Shown one piece after another: positions 1 to 8,200 of a stretch of 11,087 nucleotides of DNA. This DNA comes from Verrucomicrobiia bacterium. GTDB lineage: Bacteria; Verrucomicrobiota; Verrucomicrobiia; Limisphaerales; DTLC01. Within the stretch, counting starts at the first letter, position 1. Every line of letters begins with the position of its first letter. Location of the stretch: NCBI GenBank assembly GCA_025061935.1, contig JANWZY010000082.1, positions 1 through 11,087 of the forward strand, given 5' to 3'. Below the pieces are notes generated by a model. That model saw only the letters and a program-made list of their open reading frames with translations. It made no database searches and had not been told where the DNA came from. The position numbers and the translations under genes were made by a program.

Positions 1-1130
1 GGTGGGTACTGGGCATATCGAACGCCTCGGCTATGTGGGACATTACGGGCACGATGTGGCTTGTGTACAACCTGTTCGTGTACGGGCTTAAAGGCACATG
101 GCTGCCATGGCTCTGGCCCACATTCAATCAGATCATACTGATGATCTATCTTGCCCGGTGGATACGGCGCTCGGGCGTGCTCACAGGCGCCGAATGGATC
201 ACCACGCGGTTCGGCACCGGCCACGGCGGCGAGCTGTCACGGCTCATTATAGTTGTGTTCGCGCTGGTCAGCGTGGTGTTTTTCATCGCGTACGATTTTC
301 AGGGCATGGGCAAGTTTTCGAAAACATTCCTGCCGTGGGACCTGTCCGCGAACGCATACGCTGCCATCGTGATGGGCCTGACAGCTATTTACGTGCTGCT
401 AGGCGGAATGATCAGCGTTGTCATAACCGACCTGGCGCAGTTTTTTATCATGGCCATTTGCGCTGTGATCATCGCCGGGATCGCCATGGCCAAGGTTTCA
501 GCCGCCGAAATACCTGCGCTGGTGCCCGCCGGCTGGGGGAACATCAGTTTTGGATGGAAGCTCGACCTCGACTGGTCCGGGCTGATCCCGGCACTGAACG
601 AAAACATAGCCCGGGACGGGTACGGATTCTTCGGCTGTTTCTTTATCGCGATGGTGTTCAAAGGCCTGCTTGTGAGTATTGCCGGGCCGGCGCCGAACTA
701 CGATATGCAACGGATTCTGGCCGCGCGCACGCCACGCGAAGCGAGCATGATGAGTGGCATCGTTTCGGCTTGCCTGTTGCCTCGGTGGATACTGGTCGCG
801 GGCATCACGCTGCTAGGACTGAAGTTCCTCGGTCCGACGTTCCGCGCCCAGTCTGGTAACATAGACTTCGAAATGATTCTCCCGTTCGTGATCAAAGAGT
901 TCATTCCTACCGGTCTGCTCGGGCTATTGATGGCCGGCCTGCTCGCCGCGTTCATGTCAACCTTCTCGGCCACGCTGAACGCCGGCGGCGCGTATCTCGT
1001 CAACGACCTGTACAAGCGCTACATACGCAAGGACGCACCGGGCACGCACTACGTGGTGGTCGGCTACATTGCGCAGGTGCTTATCCTTGGGTCTCGGGTT
1101 CGGCTTCGGGCTTATGGCCGAGTCGGTTAA
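1..1130 (+). CDS. Sodium:solute symporter (SSS family), N-terminal part, 5' cut by window edge and 3' frameshifted
   Basis: This is the larger part of an inner-membrane sodium-coupled solute transporter, probably for a sugar or related small molecule. The reading frame is open from base 3, so the true start lies left of the window; the ATG at 33 is internal, in the middle of conserved sequence. Hydrophobic segments follow one another throughout. Two stretches are typical of the SSS family: GGMISVVITDLAQ (from base 402) and AGLLAAFMSTFSATLN (933-980) followed by NDLYKRY. A QRILAAR motif lies near 705-725. Family-like sequence stops at about 1091; the last 12 codons to the TAA at 1128-1130 are arginine-rich and non-hydrophobic, and the family-like sequence resumes one frame over. 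Joining the two parts gives about 571 residues, close to family length allowing for a missing start. Family assignment is secure; the substrate is unknown. The convergent GH2 gene suggests a glycan-derived sugar. Confidence 0.88.
   Translation, partial: WVLGISNASAMWDITGTMWLVYNLFVYGLKGTWLPWLWPTFNQIILMIYLARWIRRSGVLTGAEWITTRFGTGHGGELSRLIIVVFALVSVVFFIAYDFQGMGKFSKTFLPWDLSANAYAAIVMGLTAIYVLLGGMISVVITDLAQFFIMAICAVIIAGIAMAKVSAAEIPALVPAGWGNISFGWKLDLDWSGLIPALNENIARDGYGFFGCFFIAMVFKGLLVSIAGPAPNYDMQRILAARTPREASMMSGIVSACLLPRWILVAGITLLGLKFLGPTFRAQSGNIDFEMILPFVIKEFIPTGLLGLLMAGLLAAFMSTFSATLNAGGAYLVNDLYKRYIRKDAPGTHYVVVGYIAQVLILGSRVRLRAYGRVG
1086..1098 (+). other. Frameshift point within the symporter gene
   Basis: In the first frame the codons are CTT GGG TCT CGG (L G S R). 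Dropping one T at 1092 gives CTT GGG CTC GGG TTC (L G L G F) and restores the long hydrophobic frame to 1719. Family-like sequence abuts on both sides with no gap, so a single extra base explains the break. It may be a sequencing or assembly error, a recent inactivating insertion, or less likely a programmed +1 shift. I see no stop codon in the A site at this point, no upstream Shine-Dalgarno-like stimulator and no evident downstream hairpin. Confidence 0.75.
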
Positions 1131-1719
1131 CCAAATGACGCAATGGATCGTCCAAGGCCTGTGGGGCGGGTACACTGCTGCAAACGTGCTCAAGTGGTAC
1201 TGGTGGCGGCTGAACGGGTTCGGATACTTCTGGGGCATGCTCACGGGCATCGCTGCGGCGCTGGTGGTGCCCAAGTTTTTCCCAAGCTCGGGGCTGCCCA
1301 CCTTCGCGAGTTTCGGCATCATTTTGGCCATCTCGACGCTCGGGTCCGTGCTCGGCAGCCTGCTCACCGCGCCTGAAGACAAGGAAGTACTGAAGCGTTT
1401 TTATCGGCAGGTCCGCCCATGGGGCTGGTGGGGGCCTGTACACGAGTTGGTCGTAAAAGAAGACCCGAGTTTCAAGCGGAACACCAACTTCGGGCGCGAC
1501 ATGTTCAACTGCATCGTTGGCATGGCATGGCAGGTGCCGTTATGGGCCATCCCCGTTTATGTGGTGTTCCGGAACTGGCAGGCGCTCTGGATCGCTTTGG
1601 GCGTGCTTGTTCTTACCAGCCTGATCCTGAAATTCAACTGGTACGATAAGCTCGCGGCCGAGGACGACCCCGGCACGTTCAGCGCCGGCTCTGACCCGGC
1701 TGCGCACTCCGGAGCGTGA
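1093..1719 (+). CDS. Sodium:solute symporter, C-terminal part in the +1 frame
   Basis: This is the rest of the symporter that starts at the window edge. It has no start of its own that makes biological sense: the frame opens at a TTG (1069) inside the upstream part, and the first ATG (1114) is within a membrane segment. Read from 1093 it continues LGFGFGLMAESVNQMTQW, completing the hydrophobic helix that the first frame leaves unfinished. It carries further membrane segments (about 1240-1275, 1305-1365, 1525-1630) and ends in a short hydrophilic tail with the TGA at 1717-1719. It overlaps the 3' end of the minus-strand GH2 gene by 41 bases. If the frameshift is real, this part would be made only by frameshifting or reinitiation and the transporter would be a pseudogene. 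If it is a sequencing error, the two entries are one gene. Confidence 0.82.
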   Translation, partial: LGFGFGLMAESVNQMTQWIVQGLWGGYTAANVLKWYWWRLNGFGYFWGMLTGIAAALVVPKFFPSSGLPTFASFGIILAISTLGSVLGSLLTAPEDKEVLKRFYRQVRPWGWWGPVHELVVKEDPSFKRNTNFGRDMFNCIVGMAWQVPLWAIPVYVVFRNWQALWIALGVLVLTSLILKFNWYDKLAAEDDPGTFSAGSDPAAHSGA

Positions 1720-4216
1720 CCTCGGCCGGACCCAAACCGTGGCTTGTCGCCCGGAACCGAATCACGCCGGGCGCACCGTCCAGGGTTCGCAGTATCGCCA
1801 TCGCCTTCCCGTAGAACAGGGCTACCCGATTCGTGACGAACTCGGCAGGAAAATGGTGATCACCATTACCCACCCCCGCGATTTCAGCAGGGCCGCTGAC
1901 CTCGAACGCGACCTCGTTCATCGCGAGCGGGTACACGTTGCCGTGACCGTCCACCGCCTCGACAAGGATAAACGACAGGTCTTCACCGTCGGCCATCAAT
2001 TGCGTCCGATCCGGGCTGAGCCTGAGCCGCACTGGCGGCCCGGCTGTCCGCATACGAGCTTCGCCGAGCTTGCGTCCGCATTTGTAAGCCACGGCGCAAA
2101 CTTCGCCCGGCTCGTAAATCACGTCTTCCCAGCGAAGTCTGTACCTGTCGAGCACGTTTGTCGACCCTGGGTCCTTCGATTTGCGGCCGTACGACTTGCC
2201 GTTCACGAACAGCTCGGCTGCGTCGCCGCTGGTGTAAACGTACACAGGCACGTTGGTGCCGATACGCTCGGGCCAATTCCAATGCGGCAAAATATGGATC
2301 GTCTTCTTGTCCGGCGCCCAGTAGCTGCGATACAGGTAGAACCTGTCCTTGGGTATCCCCACAAGGTCAACTATGCCGAACAGGCTGACCCGTGACTCCT
2401 CCGAGGGCGCAAGTTTACGTTTCTTGAAGCTCGCCCAGCCCTCGGCCACGAACGGCACAGGCTCGCCGATGTAATCGAATCCTGTCCAGACGAATTCGCC
2501 CGCAACGAACCTGTCCTGTTCCATCAGCGCGAATTCAGTGTCCGGGATGTCCGAGTAATATGCCGAGTTGTGGTCATACGAAGTAATGCGCAGCGCCAGT
2601 GAGTAATCGTCTTTCTGTGCCGGGTGCGGCAGCTCGTAGAACCCGCGCGTGCTGTAAGCCGAGGCCGACTCGCTATACACGATGGGCAACCACGGCCGAT
2701 TCTTGCGCGACAGTGCATACCGCCGCGCATAGTTCCAACCCACCACGTCGAGCGCGTCATCCAACGGCGTGTTCGCCGACTCCGGTATGCAGTGCGCCAT
2801 TGTCACAGGTCGCGTCTCATCAAGCGATTTCACGAACTGGACAAGCTCGCGGACCAGCGCCGGGCCGTTCGGAATCTTACCGCCTTCGAGGTCGAATATC
2901 TCGTTGCCTATGCTCCAAATGACCACACAGGGGTGGTTCCGGTCGCGCCGGATGAAGTTGTATAGCTGCTTCTTGCAGTAGTCTGCGATCGGCACGTCAT
3001 CGGGCTTGGTGGCCGTCTTGTCCCACTTATCGAATGCTTCGTCCCACACCAGTATGCCCATCCGGTCGCAAAGCTCGAGCACCTCCGGGGCGGGCGGATT
3101 GTGGCTCGTGCGCAGCGCGTTCGCGCCCATGTCTTTCATGATCTCGAGCTGGCGCTGCATCGCGCGCAGGTTGAACGCGGCGCCGAGCGGCCCCAGGTCA
3201 TGGTGCAAATTGACACCCTTGAGCTGGACGCGCCGCCCGTTCAGGTGGAATCCGTCGTCCGCAGTAAATTTGAACGTGCGTATGCCGAAACTCGTCTTTT
3301 CAGCGTCCACAAGTTTGCCGTCAACAAACACGCAGCTCAGCGCGATATACAACTGCGGCGACTCGATATCCCAAAGTCTCGGATTACGCACAGTGAAACT
3401 TTGGTCAAACCTGGCACGCCCGCCCGCGCTGATGCTCAGCGTTTGGTTGCCGGACGCAACCTTTTTACCACGCGGATCCAGTATTACCGTCTCGAGCCTA
3501 ACTGTTTTCGAAGTCGTCTCGTGGTTTTCGACCTCCGTTCGCACACGCGCCAATGCAAACTTGGGGGTCACCTCTGGCGTGGTCACGAACACGCCCCAAT
3601 GCGCGATATGCACCGGCTCGGTCACTACGAGCCGGACCTTGCGGTAAATCCCCGCGCCCGGGTACCAGCGCGACACATGCGGCCGCGTATCCACGTGCAC
3701 CGCGACCACATTCGTCTGGCCGAACCGGATATGCGCGGTCCCATCCACGCGAAACGACATGTACCCGTAATCCCAGCCCCCCGCTTTCTGGCCGTTCACG
3801 TAAACCGTCGGCATCGCCATGACGCCGTCGAAGTCCAAGTACACGCGTTTGCCCGCCCACGCCGCCGGCGCGAAAAACCGTTTCCGGTACCAGCCCTCGC
3901 CTTGCCACGGCAGTTTGCCCGTGTGCGGGTTCCCAAGCGGGTCGTAAGGGCCTGCAATCGCCCAGTCATGTGGGAGCCGCACAGGTTGCCAGCGCGAGTC
4001 GTCGAACTCGGGCGCAGCCGCATTCGCATGCGCACCTTTGGCAAATCGCCAATCCGAGTTGAACGGAAGCACAAGCCGCGGATTCGACCCGTCTGCCGCG
4101 CGAACCTCGCCTCGAAGCATCAGCCCCGATAAAAGCGCAGCCACGACGACCCATGCGGTTGATGCGATGCGTGCAATCCGCTGCGCCGCCCATGTTCCAC
4201 TCGGTGGGTTAGGCAT
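1679..4216 (-). CDS. Secreted glycoside hydrolase family 2 enzyme (beta-galactosidase-like, DUF4982-type)
   Basis: A retaining exo-glycosidase exported from the cytoplasm, of the kind that removes beta-linked sugars from plant or algal glycans. From the ATG at 4216 it has 845 residues: signal peptide 1-40 (basic start, hydrophobic core AWVVVAALLSGLML, cut after VRA), sugar-binding jelly roll about 46-205 (NSDWRF, RLPHDWAI, GEGWYRKRF, GAGIYRKV), Ig-like domain about 206-315, TIM barrel about 320-600, DUF4982-like domain about 620-715 and a final Ig-like domain about 728-838. The acid/base is E439 in WSIGNE; the nucleophile is E516 in YSESASAYSTRG; GEFVWTGFDYIGEP lies at 573-586. TTG 4294 and ATG 4279 are alternative starts in the same frame, but they would place the signal core far from the N-terminus; ATG 4216 has GGAG nine bases upstream. 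The family is certain; galactosidase versus glucuronidase or another specificity is not decidable here. It converges on the symporter gene. Confidence 0.93.
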   Translation of the reverse strand: MPNPPSGTWAAQRIARIASTAWVVVAALLSGLMLRGEVRAADGSNPRLVLPFNSDWRFAKGAHANAAAPEFDDSRWQPVRLPHDWAIAGPYDPLGNPHTGKLPWQGEGWYRKRFFAPAAWAGKRVYLDFDGVMAMPTVYVNGQKAGGWDYGYMSFRVDGTAHIRFGQTNVVAVHVDTRPHVSRWYPGAGIYRKVRLVVTEPVHIAHWGVFVTTPEVTPKFALARVRTEVENHETTSKTVRLETVILDPRGKKVASGNQTLSISAGGRARFDQSFTVRNPRLWDIESPQLYIALSCVFVDGKLVDAEKTSFGIRTFKFTADDGFHLNGRRVQLKGVNLHHDLGPLGAAFNLRAMQRQLEIMKDMGANALRTSHNPPAPEVLELCDRMGILVWDEAFDKWDKTATKPDDVPIADYCKKQLYNFIRRDRNHPCVVIWSIGNEIFDLEGGKIPNGPALVRELVQFVKSLDETRPVTMAHCIPESANTPLDDALDVVGWNYARRYALSRKNRPWLPIVYSESASAYSTRGFYELPHPAQKDDYSLALRITSYDHNSAYYSDIPDTEFALMEQDRFVAGEFVWTGFDYIGEPVPFVAEGWASFKKRKLAPSEESRVSLFGIVDLVGIPKDRFYLYRSYWAPDKKTIHILPHWNWPERIGTNVPVYVYTSGDAAELFVNGKSYGRKSKDPGSTNVLDRYRLRWEDVIYEPGEVCAVAYKCGRKLGEARMRTAGPPVRLRLSPDRTQLMADGEDLSFILVEAVDGHGNVYPLAMNEVAFEVSGPAEIAGVGNGDHHFPAEFVTNRVALFYGKAMAILRTLDGAPGVIRFRATSHGLGPAEVTLRSAQPGQSRR

Positions 4217-4225
4217 ACCAATGAA

Positions 4226-4229
4226 CTCC
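4226..4229 (-). promoter_or_regulatory. Ribosome binding site of the GH2 gene (GGAG)
   Basis: GGAG on the minus strand lies nine bases before the ATG at 4216. It favours this start over ATG 4279 (GGAAG six bases upstream) and TTG 4294. The choice agrees with a compact signal peptide. Shine-Dalgarno sequences are otherwise absent before the exported genes of this window, so the weight is modest. Confidence 0.4.
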
Positions 4230-4331
4230 GGTTGTGTGTTTAGTGTGTCGCGAAATTTCCGCCCAAAATGGCCGAGCATTGAAAGCTTCCGCAAGGAAGT
4301 TTTTCCCCGAAAATGATCAGGCCGCGTGGGA

Positions 4332-4361
4332 GTTATAAATTTGGCCGCGCGCGCGCGTCAT
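4332..4361 (-). promoter_or_regulatory. Weak candidate promoter of the GH2 gene
   Basis: On the minus strand, ATGACG (4361-4356) and TATAAC (4337-4332) are separated by 18 bases, with four and five matches to the -35 and -10 consensus. It lies between the terminator of the PEP-CTERM gene and the GH2 start, where a separate promoter is needed. The spacer contains an alternating GC run (4347-4357). Evidence is hexamer resemblance only. Confidence 0.27.
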
Positions 4362-4397
4362 TTCACTGGCCCAGCCGGCCGGCGAGCCACGAGTGCG

Positions 4398-4432
4398 AAA
4401 AAGGCTGGGAGGGCAAATATGCCCTCCCGGCC
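4398..4432 (-). terminator. Intrinsic terminator downstream of the PEP-CTERM gene
   Basis: On the minus strand a perfect nine-base stem, GGGAGGGCA with TGCCCTCCC, closes a four-base loop (TATT). Beyond one C/A mismatch the stem continues with GGC/GCC, and five T residues (4402-4398) follow directly. This is the standard rho-independent layout. It lies 27 bases past the stop of the PEP-CTERM gene and should insulate it from the GH2 gene. On the plus strand no T-run follows the hairpin, so it is one-directional. Confidence 0.88.
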
Positions 4433-4459
4433 CGGAACTCGAACTGGCGCGCTGCTGCG

Positions 4460-5137
4460 CTATAGCCCGCGCCGGCGCAACTGCGCCGCAGCAACCAGCG
4501 CGAGCGCGACCCCCGCAATGCTCAGCGCACCCGGCTCAGGTACGAGGAAATACAAGCCGTTTGCGCCCGTATCGAACGGATCGCTGTTCCACCAGCGCGA
4601 TGTGCTGTCTGACAATGCATCCAGCACCGTGTCGCTGCCTGAGGTCGAAGTCCAAACATCAAACGTGAATCCACTGCCGATGCCCATGCCCAGCGCCGCC
4701 AACGGCACCGGAATAGTAACCGACGAGCTTGTCGTCGTGGCCGTGTTGTAGTACACTGAGCTCCAACTCGATCCGGTCCAGCTCAGCAGATTGAACCCGC
4801 CACTCCAATACGGATACGCCCCGATAAAGTAATCCATGCCACCGACGCTCATCTGGATGTTTTTACCCCAGCCGCCCGGGCCGTTCAGGTTGCCACCGCC
4901 CAGCAAACCGTCTTTGGCGATCCCGACGTAGTAGTTGTACCAATTTTGAGCCACCGGATCGCCGCCGAGGTAAATCGTAAACCACAGGGTGGTACCGTCG
5001 CTGTCAACCACTACCGAGCTAATGTCGAGCGACCCGACACCGCCGGTGAAATCGCCCAACCCGCCCGGATCATTGTAAAGGACTGACCCGCTGAGCAAGC
5101 ACGGCACCGCCAGCAACGCGCACAGGAGCTTTTTCAT
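4460..5137 (-). CDS. PEP-CTERM sorting domain protein, small exported surface protein
   Basis: A 225-residue exported protein of unknown specific function, expected to be processed at its C-terminus by an exosortase and held at or released from the cell surface. Residues 1-18 form a signal peptide (MKK, then LLCALLAVPCLLSG). The body is rich in Gly, Ser, Thr, Trp and Tyr, with alternating strands that suggest a beta-sandwich. The C-terminus has the three-part PEP-CTERM signal: VPEP at 199-202, a hydrophobic stretch 203-219 and RRR at 221-223. The two cysteines (6, 13) are both in the signal peptide and do not form a good lipobox. No exosortase gene is in the window. The gene is divergent from the sensor kinase, with 110 bases between, and ends in a strong terminator. 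The shared dyad and a promoter-like pair lie directly upstream; the -10-like hexamer is only six bases from the ATG, which would make the mRNA nearly leaderless. Confidence 0.9.
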   Translation of the reverse strand: MKKLLCALLAVPCLLSGSVLYNDPGGLGDFTGGVGSLDISSVVVDSDGTTLWFTIYLGGDPVAQNWYNYYVGIAKDGLLGGGNLNGPGGWGKNIQMSVGGMDYFIGAYPYWSGGFNLLSWTGSSWSSVYYNTATTTSSSVTIPVPLAALGMGIGSGFTFDVWTSTSGSDTVLDALSDSTSRWWNSDPFDTGANGLYFLVPEPGALSIAGVALALVAAAQLRRRGL

Positions 5138-5143
5138 GCTAAA

Positions 5144-5171
5144 ATCGTACGCCCGCGCCCAAGCCTGTGAA
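5144..5171 (-). promoter_or_regulatory. Candidate promoter of the PEP-CTERM gene
   Basis: TTCACA (5171-5166, five of six matches to TTGACA) and TACGAT (5149-5144, four of six matches to TATAAT) are 16 bases apart on the minus strand. The dyad 5173-5188 ends one base before the -35, the position of an activator touching RNA polymerase. Transcription would begin at about the ATG itself. Confidence 0.45.
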
Positions 5172-5172
5172 G

Positions 5173-5188
5173 CCCTACAAATGTATGG
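5173..5188 (-). promoter_or_regulatory. Dyad operator copy 1 (CCHYACAWWTGTRDGG)
   Basis: On the minus strand this reads CCATACATTTGTAGGG, two seven-base half-sites (CCATACA and CCCTACA) around two central bases. AAAA (5192-5189) abuts its upstream side and TTCACA follows one base downstream. The A-tract and promoter orientation assign it to the PEP-CTERM gene rather than to the divergent kinase gene, although it could serve both. It shares 12 consecutive bases (plus-strand CCCTACAAATGT) with copy 2. Seen directly; the regulator that binds it is inferred. Confidence 0.6.
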
Positions 5189-5190
5189 TT

Positions 5191-5238
5191 TTAGCCCAGC
5201 CGAAAAACCGGTTGCGCAGACCTACCCGATTCGGCTAA
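5191..5238 (+). other. Overlapping inverted repeats upstream of the sensor kinase
   Basis: AGCCGAA (5198-5204) pairs with TTCGGCT (5230-5236), and TTAGCC (5191-5196) pairs with GGCTAA (5233-5238). The right arms overlap, so only one pairing can form. A palindrome AACCGGTT (5206-5213) lies in the loop. This could be a leader switch or a protein-binding dyad if transcription starts upstream of 5191, which is not established. The arms are short. Confidence 0.25.
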
Positions 5239-5247
5239 CACAACTCC

Positions 5248-8200
5248 GTGTTCAAAGCTGTCCGAGTATGTGCGGGTGCCATGGCCGCAATAGCGGCCAC
5301 CGCTTGCGCGGCGGTCGCAATAGACACCGCAGCGCAATTGTCAAATCTGGCATCGAGCACAACGGCCACAATCACAACCGCAGACCAGTTAAATGCACTC
5401 GCGCCCAACCCGCGCCAAATCTACGCTGTCAAACTGGAGGGTACAGTGTTGTGGGCCAATCCCGGCGAAGGACGGATGATATTGCAGGACCAGACCGGCC
5501 TCACCGAAGTTGAACTGGAAATGTCGGGCCTGACCCCGGCGCCCGGTTCGCGCGTCCGTTTGGCCGGCGCCTGCACTATAGCGAAGCGGGCCGGGCGCGC
5601 TGCGCTAATGCCGAAAGGTCCGGTCGTGGACAACAACGGCGTGCACGGCGAGGTCGAGAAAACAGGCTCGGTGTATCTCGATGCGGGGTGGCACCCGATC
5701 CAAGTGCTGTGGTTCAACCGCGAAGACCGGCTCGCTCTGGCCGTCGAGGTCGAAGGACCGCGTATGCCAAGGCAACCTGTGCCTGGCAACCTGCTCTTCC
5801 TTTCCCATCCCGAAACCTCGCCAGATGCAGCTCCGCGACACGGACTTAAATACGAATGTTTCGACGCTTACGGCGAAACGTTGCCCCAATTCGATGGCCA
5901 GGTGCCATTCGCCACCGGCGTATGCGGAAACTTCGATTTAAATGTTATCCCCCGGACGAATCGGATCGCAGTCAGGTTCTCAGGTTATTTCCTTTCACCT
6001 GAGCCGGGCCTGTACACGTTCTACTTGCGCTCGGACGACGGTAGCCAACTGTTCGTGGGCAAGCCAACGATCAAACTTGATATGCTTGGGCCAGGCAAAC
6101 TGCCTGAACCGCAGCGCGTGTTGCCCGGCCAACCGATGAGCGCGCCTACCGAACTGTTGTGGGCTGTGACCGAAGGCCGTGTCGTGCTCGTGAGCGCCAC
6201 GCGAACGTGCCACCAACTCGAGCTTGCCTCCGATATCGGCGCAGCTCGCGCCGAAATAACTGAGTTGACCCCCGACCGCGCAACGAACCTGCTAAACCGG
6301 TACATTCGCGTCACGGGCGTGTGCCGCAGCGCGGTAACACCGACAGGCCACCGTGTACCCGGCAAGTTCATGATTGCAGGCACGAACAGCATCGAACTCC
6401 TCGAAGCCGGGCCTGTCGGCGCGCCGGCCCCACCGGAAGGTGCGCGCGAGTTGCGTCTCCTGCGGTCGGCTGTCGAAGTACACAAACTCAAACGCGCCGA
6501 AGCCGCTCGAGGGTACCCAGTCAGGCTCGGCGGCGTGGTCACATGCGTATTGCCAGAACATCAGGCATTTACAGTTCAAGACCCGACGCGCGGCATATAC
6601 GTGGTTGATATGACAAGCGCCGGGGCAGGCCTGCCGGAGGTGGGTGAGTTCGTCGAGATTGAAGGCTCGACCGACCCGGGCCTGTTCGCGCCAGTGGTCA
6701 ACGCGACCAATATTTCGAGCCGCGGCTTGGGCCGGTTACCCGACCCCAGCGAGCCAACGTGGGACCAATTGCTCCACGGCAGCATGGACGCGCAATACGT
6801 GCAACTGCGCGGGATAATCACACGCGCGTGGTCGAACACCGTGGTACTTCACACGCGCGACGGCTCGATCACAGCAGAATTGCGTCCGAATAATTTCGCC
6901 ACGGCAGACTTGCCAACATTGCAAGACGCGCTGGTGCGTATGCGCGGCTGCCTGTTCGCGTCGTGGGACTATGTCACGCATCAGGTTAAGCCGGGCGAAA
7001 TCCGGATTTATAACGCCGACGTTTTCGTCGAGGAACCGCCGCCCGATGACTTGTTTGCCACACCCAGCAAGAGACCGACCGAATTGTTGCAATTCGATCC
7101 ATTGGCAGGCGCGTTCCAGCGCGTGAAAGTGCACGGCCAGATTGTTGGCAAACTCGGCGAGCTTTACTTCATGATGCAGGGCGCCGAAGGAATACGGTTT
7201 GTGCTCAGGACAAACGTGGAGCTGGCCCCTGCCGAGCTGGTGGAGGTGGTTGGGTTCCCGGACGTGGTCGCCGCGTGCGCGCCCACGTTGCGCGAAGCCG
7301 TGGCGCGCAGGATCGGCAGCGCACCGTTACCCGCCGCGCGCAAATTGCGCACCGACGAGCTTCTTTCACCCGGGAACGATGCCACGCGCGTGCGGGTCGA
7401 AGCGGTGCTGGTCGGGCTGAGTAGCACTGCACATGGCCATGTGTTGGAACTGCAGAGCGGGATGCGCACCTTCGTGGCCCGGCTCGTGCCCGGCGCCAGC
7501 CCGCCACGCAACCTTGTGCGCGGCAGTAAAATCGAATTAACAGGGGTTTATGTCGCCGGCACCGGTGCGCGGTTCACCGCGCCACAGGTGTCTTCGTTCG
7601 AGTTGTTGGTGACGGCGCCGTCCGACATCACCGTGTTGGCGCGACCGCCGTGGTGGACACTGGAACGGTTGCTGTTCGTTGTAGGCGTGCTCGGCTTAGG
7701 CCTTTGCATGGCCGCATTGTGGATCACGCTCTTGCATCGCAAAGTCGAGCAACGCACCGCAGAGCTTTCAGTCCAAATCCAGGAGCGCCAGCGCGCTGAA
7801 CACAGGCAATGGCTCGAACGCGAGCGGACACGAATCGCACAAGACCTACACGACGAGCTTGGCTCCGGTATAACCGAGATAAGCATGCTTGCGCTGCGCG
7901 CCAGCGCGCCTGACGCCCCAGCAGAGAGACGACTCGGCCACTTGGAACAGATTCGGTCGCGGGCGACCGAGCTTGTGACCGCGCTCGATGAAATTGTCTG
8001 GGCCACCAATCCGAAGCACGATTCTTTGGCATCGCTCGTGAGCTACTTTTCGTTGTACGCGGACCGGTTCCTCGGCGCCGCAGGTGTACGGTGCCGCGTC
8101 GAACACGATCCGTCATTGCCGGACCGCCCGGTCGCATCCCACGCCAGACATGAGTTATTCCTGGCATTCCGCGAGGCGCTCAATAACGTGGTCAAGCACG

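Noticed and set aside
1086..1098. Programmed +1 frameshift
   Set aside because: No stop or rare-codon pause, no upstream stimulator and no downstream structure could be seen; an extra base is the simpler reading.
3101..4132. 343-residue open frame on the plus strand
   Set aside because: It is antisense to the GH2 gene, has no recognisable motif and an arginine/histidine-heavy composition typical of shadow frames in GC-rich DNA.
4343..4357. Alternating GC run (GGCCGCGCGCGCGCG) as a Z-DNA or regulatory element
   Set aside because: Short, and expected by chance in GC-rich intergenic DNA; nothing nearby depends on it.
4474..4549. PEP-CTERM tail as a simple C-terminal membrane anchor
   Set aside because: The VPEP motif just before the helix and the RRR after it are the specific sorting signal, so processing by exosortase is more likely than a plain anchor.
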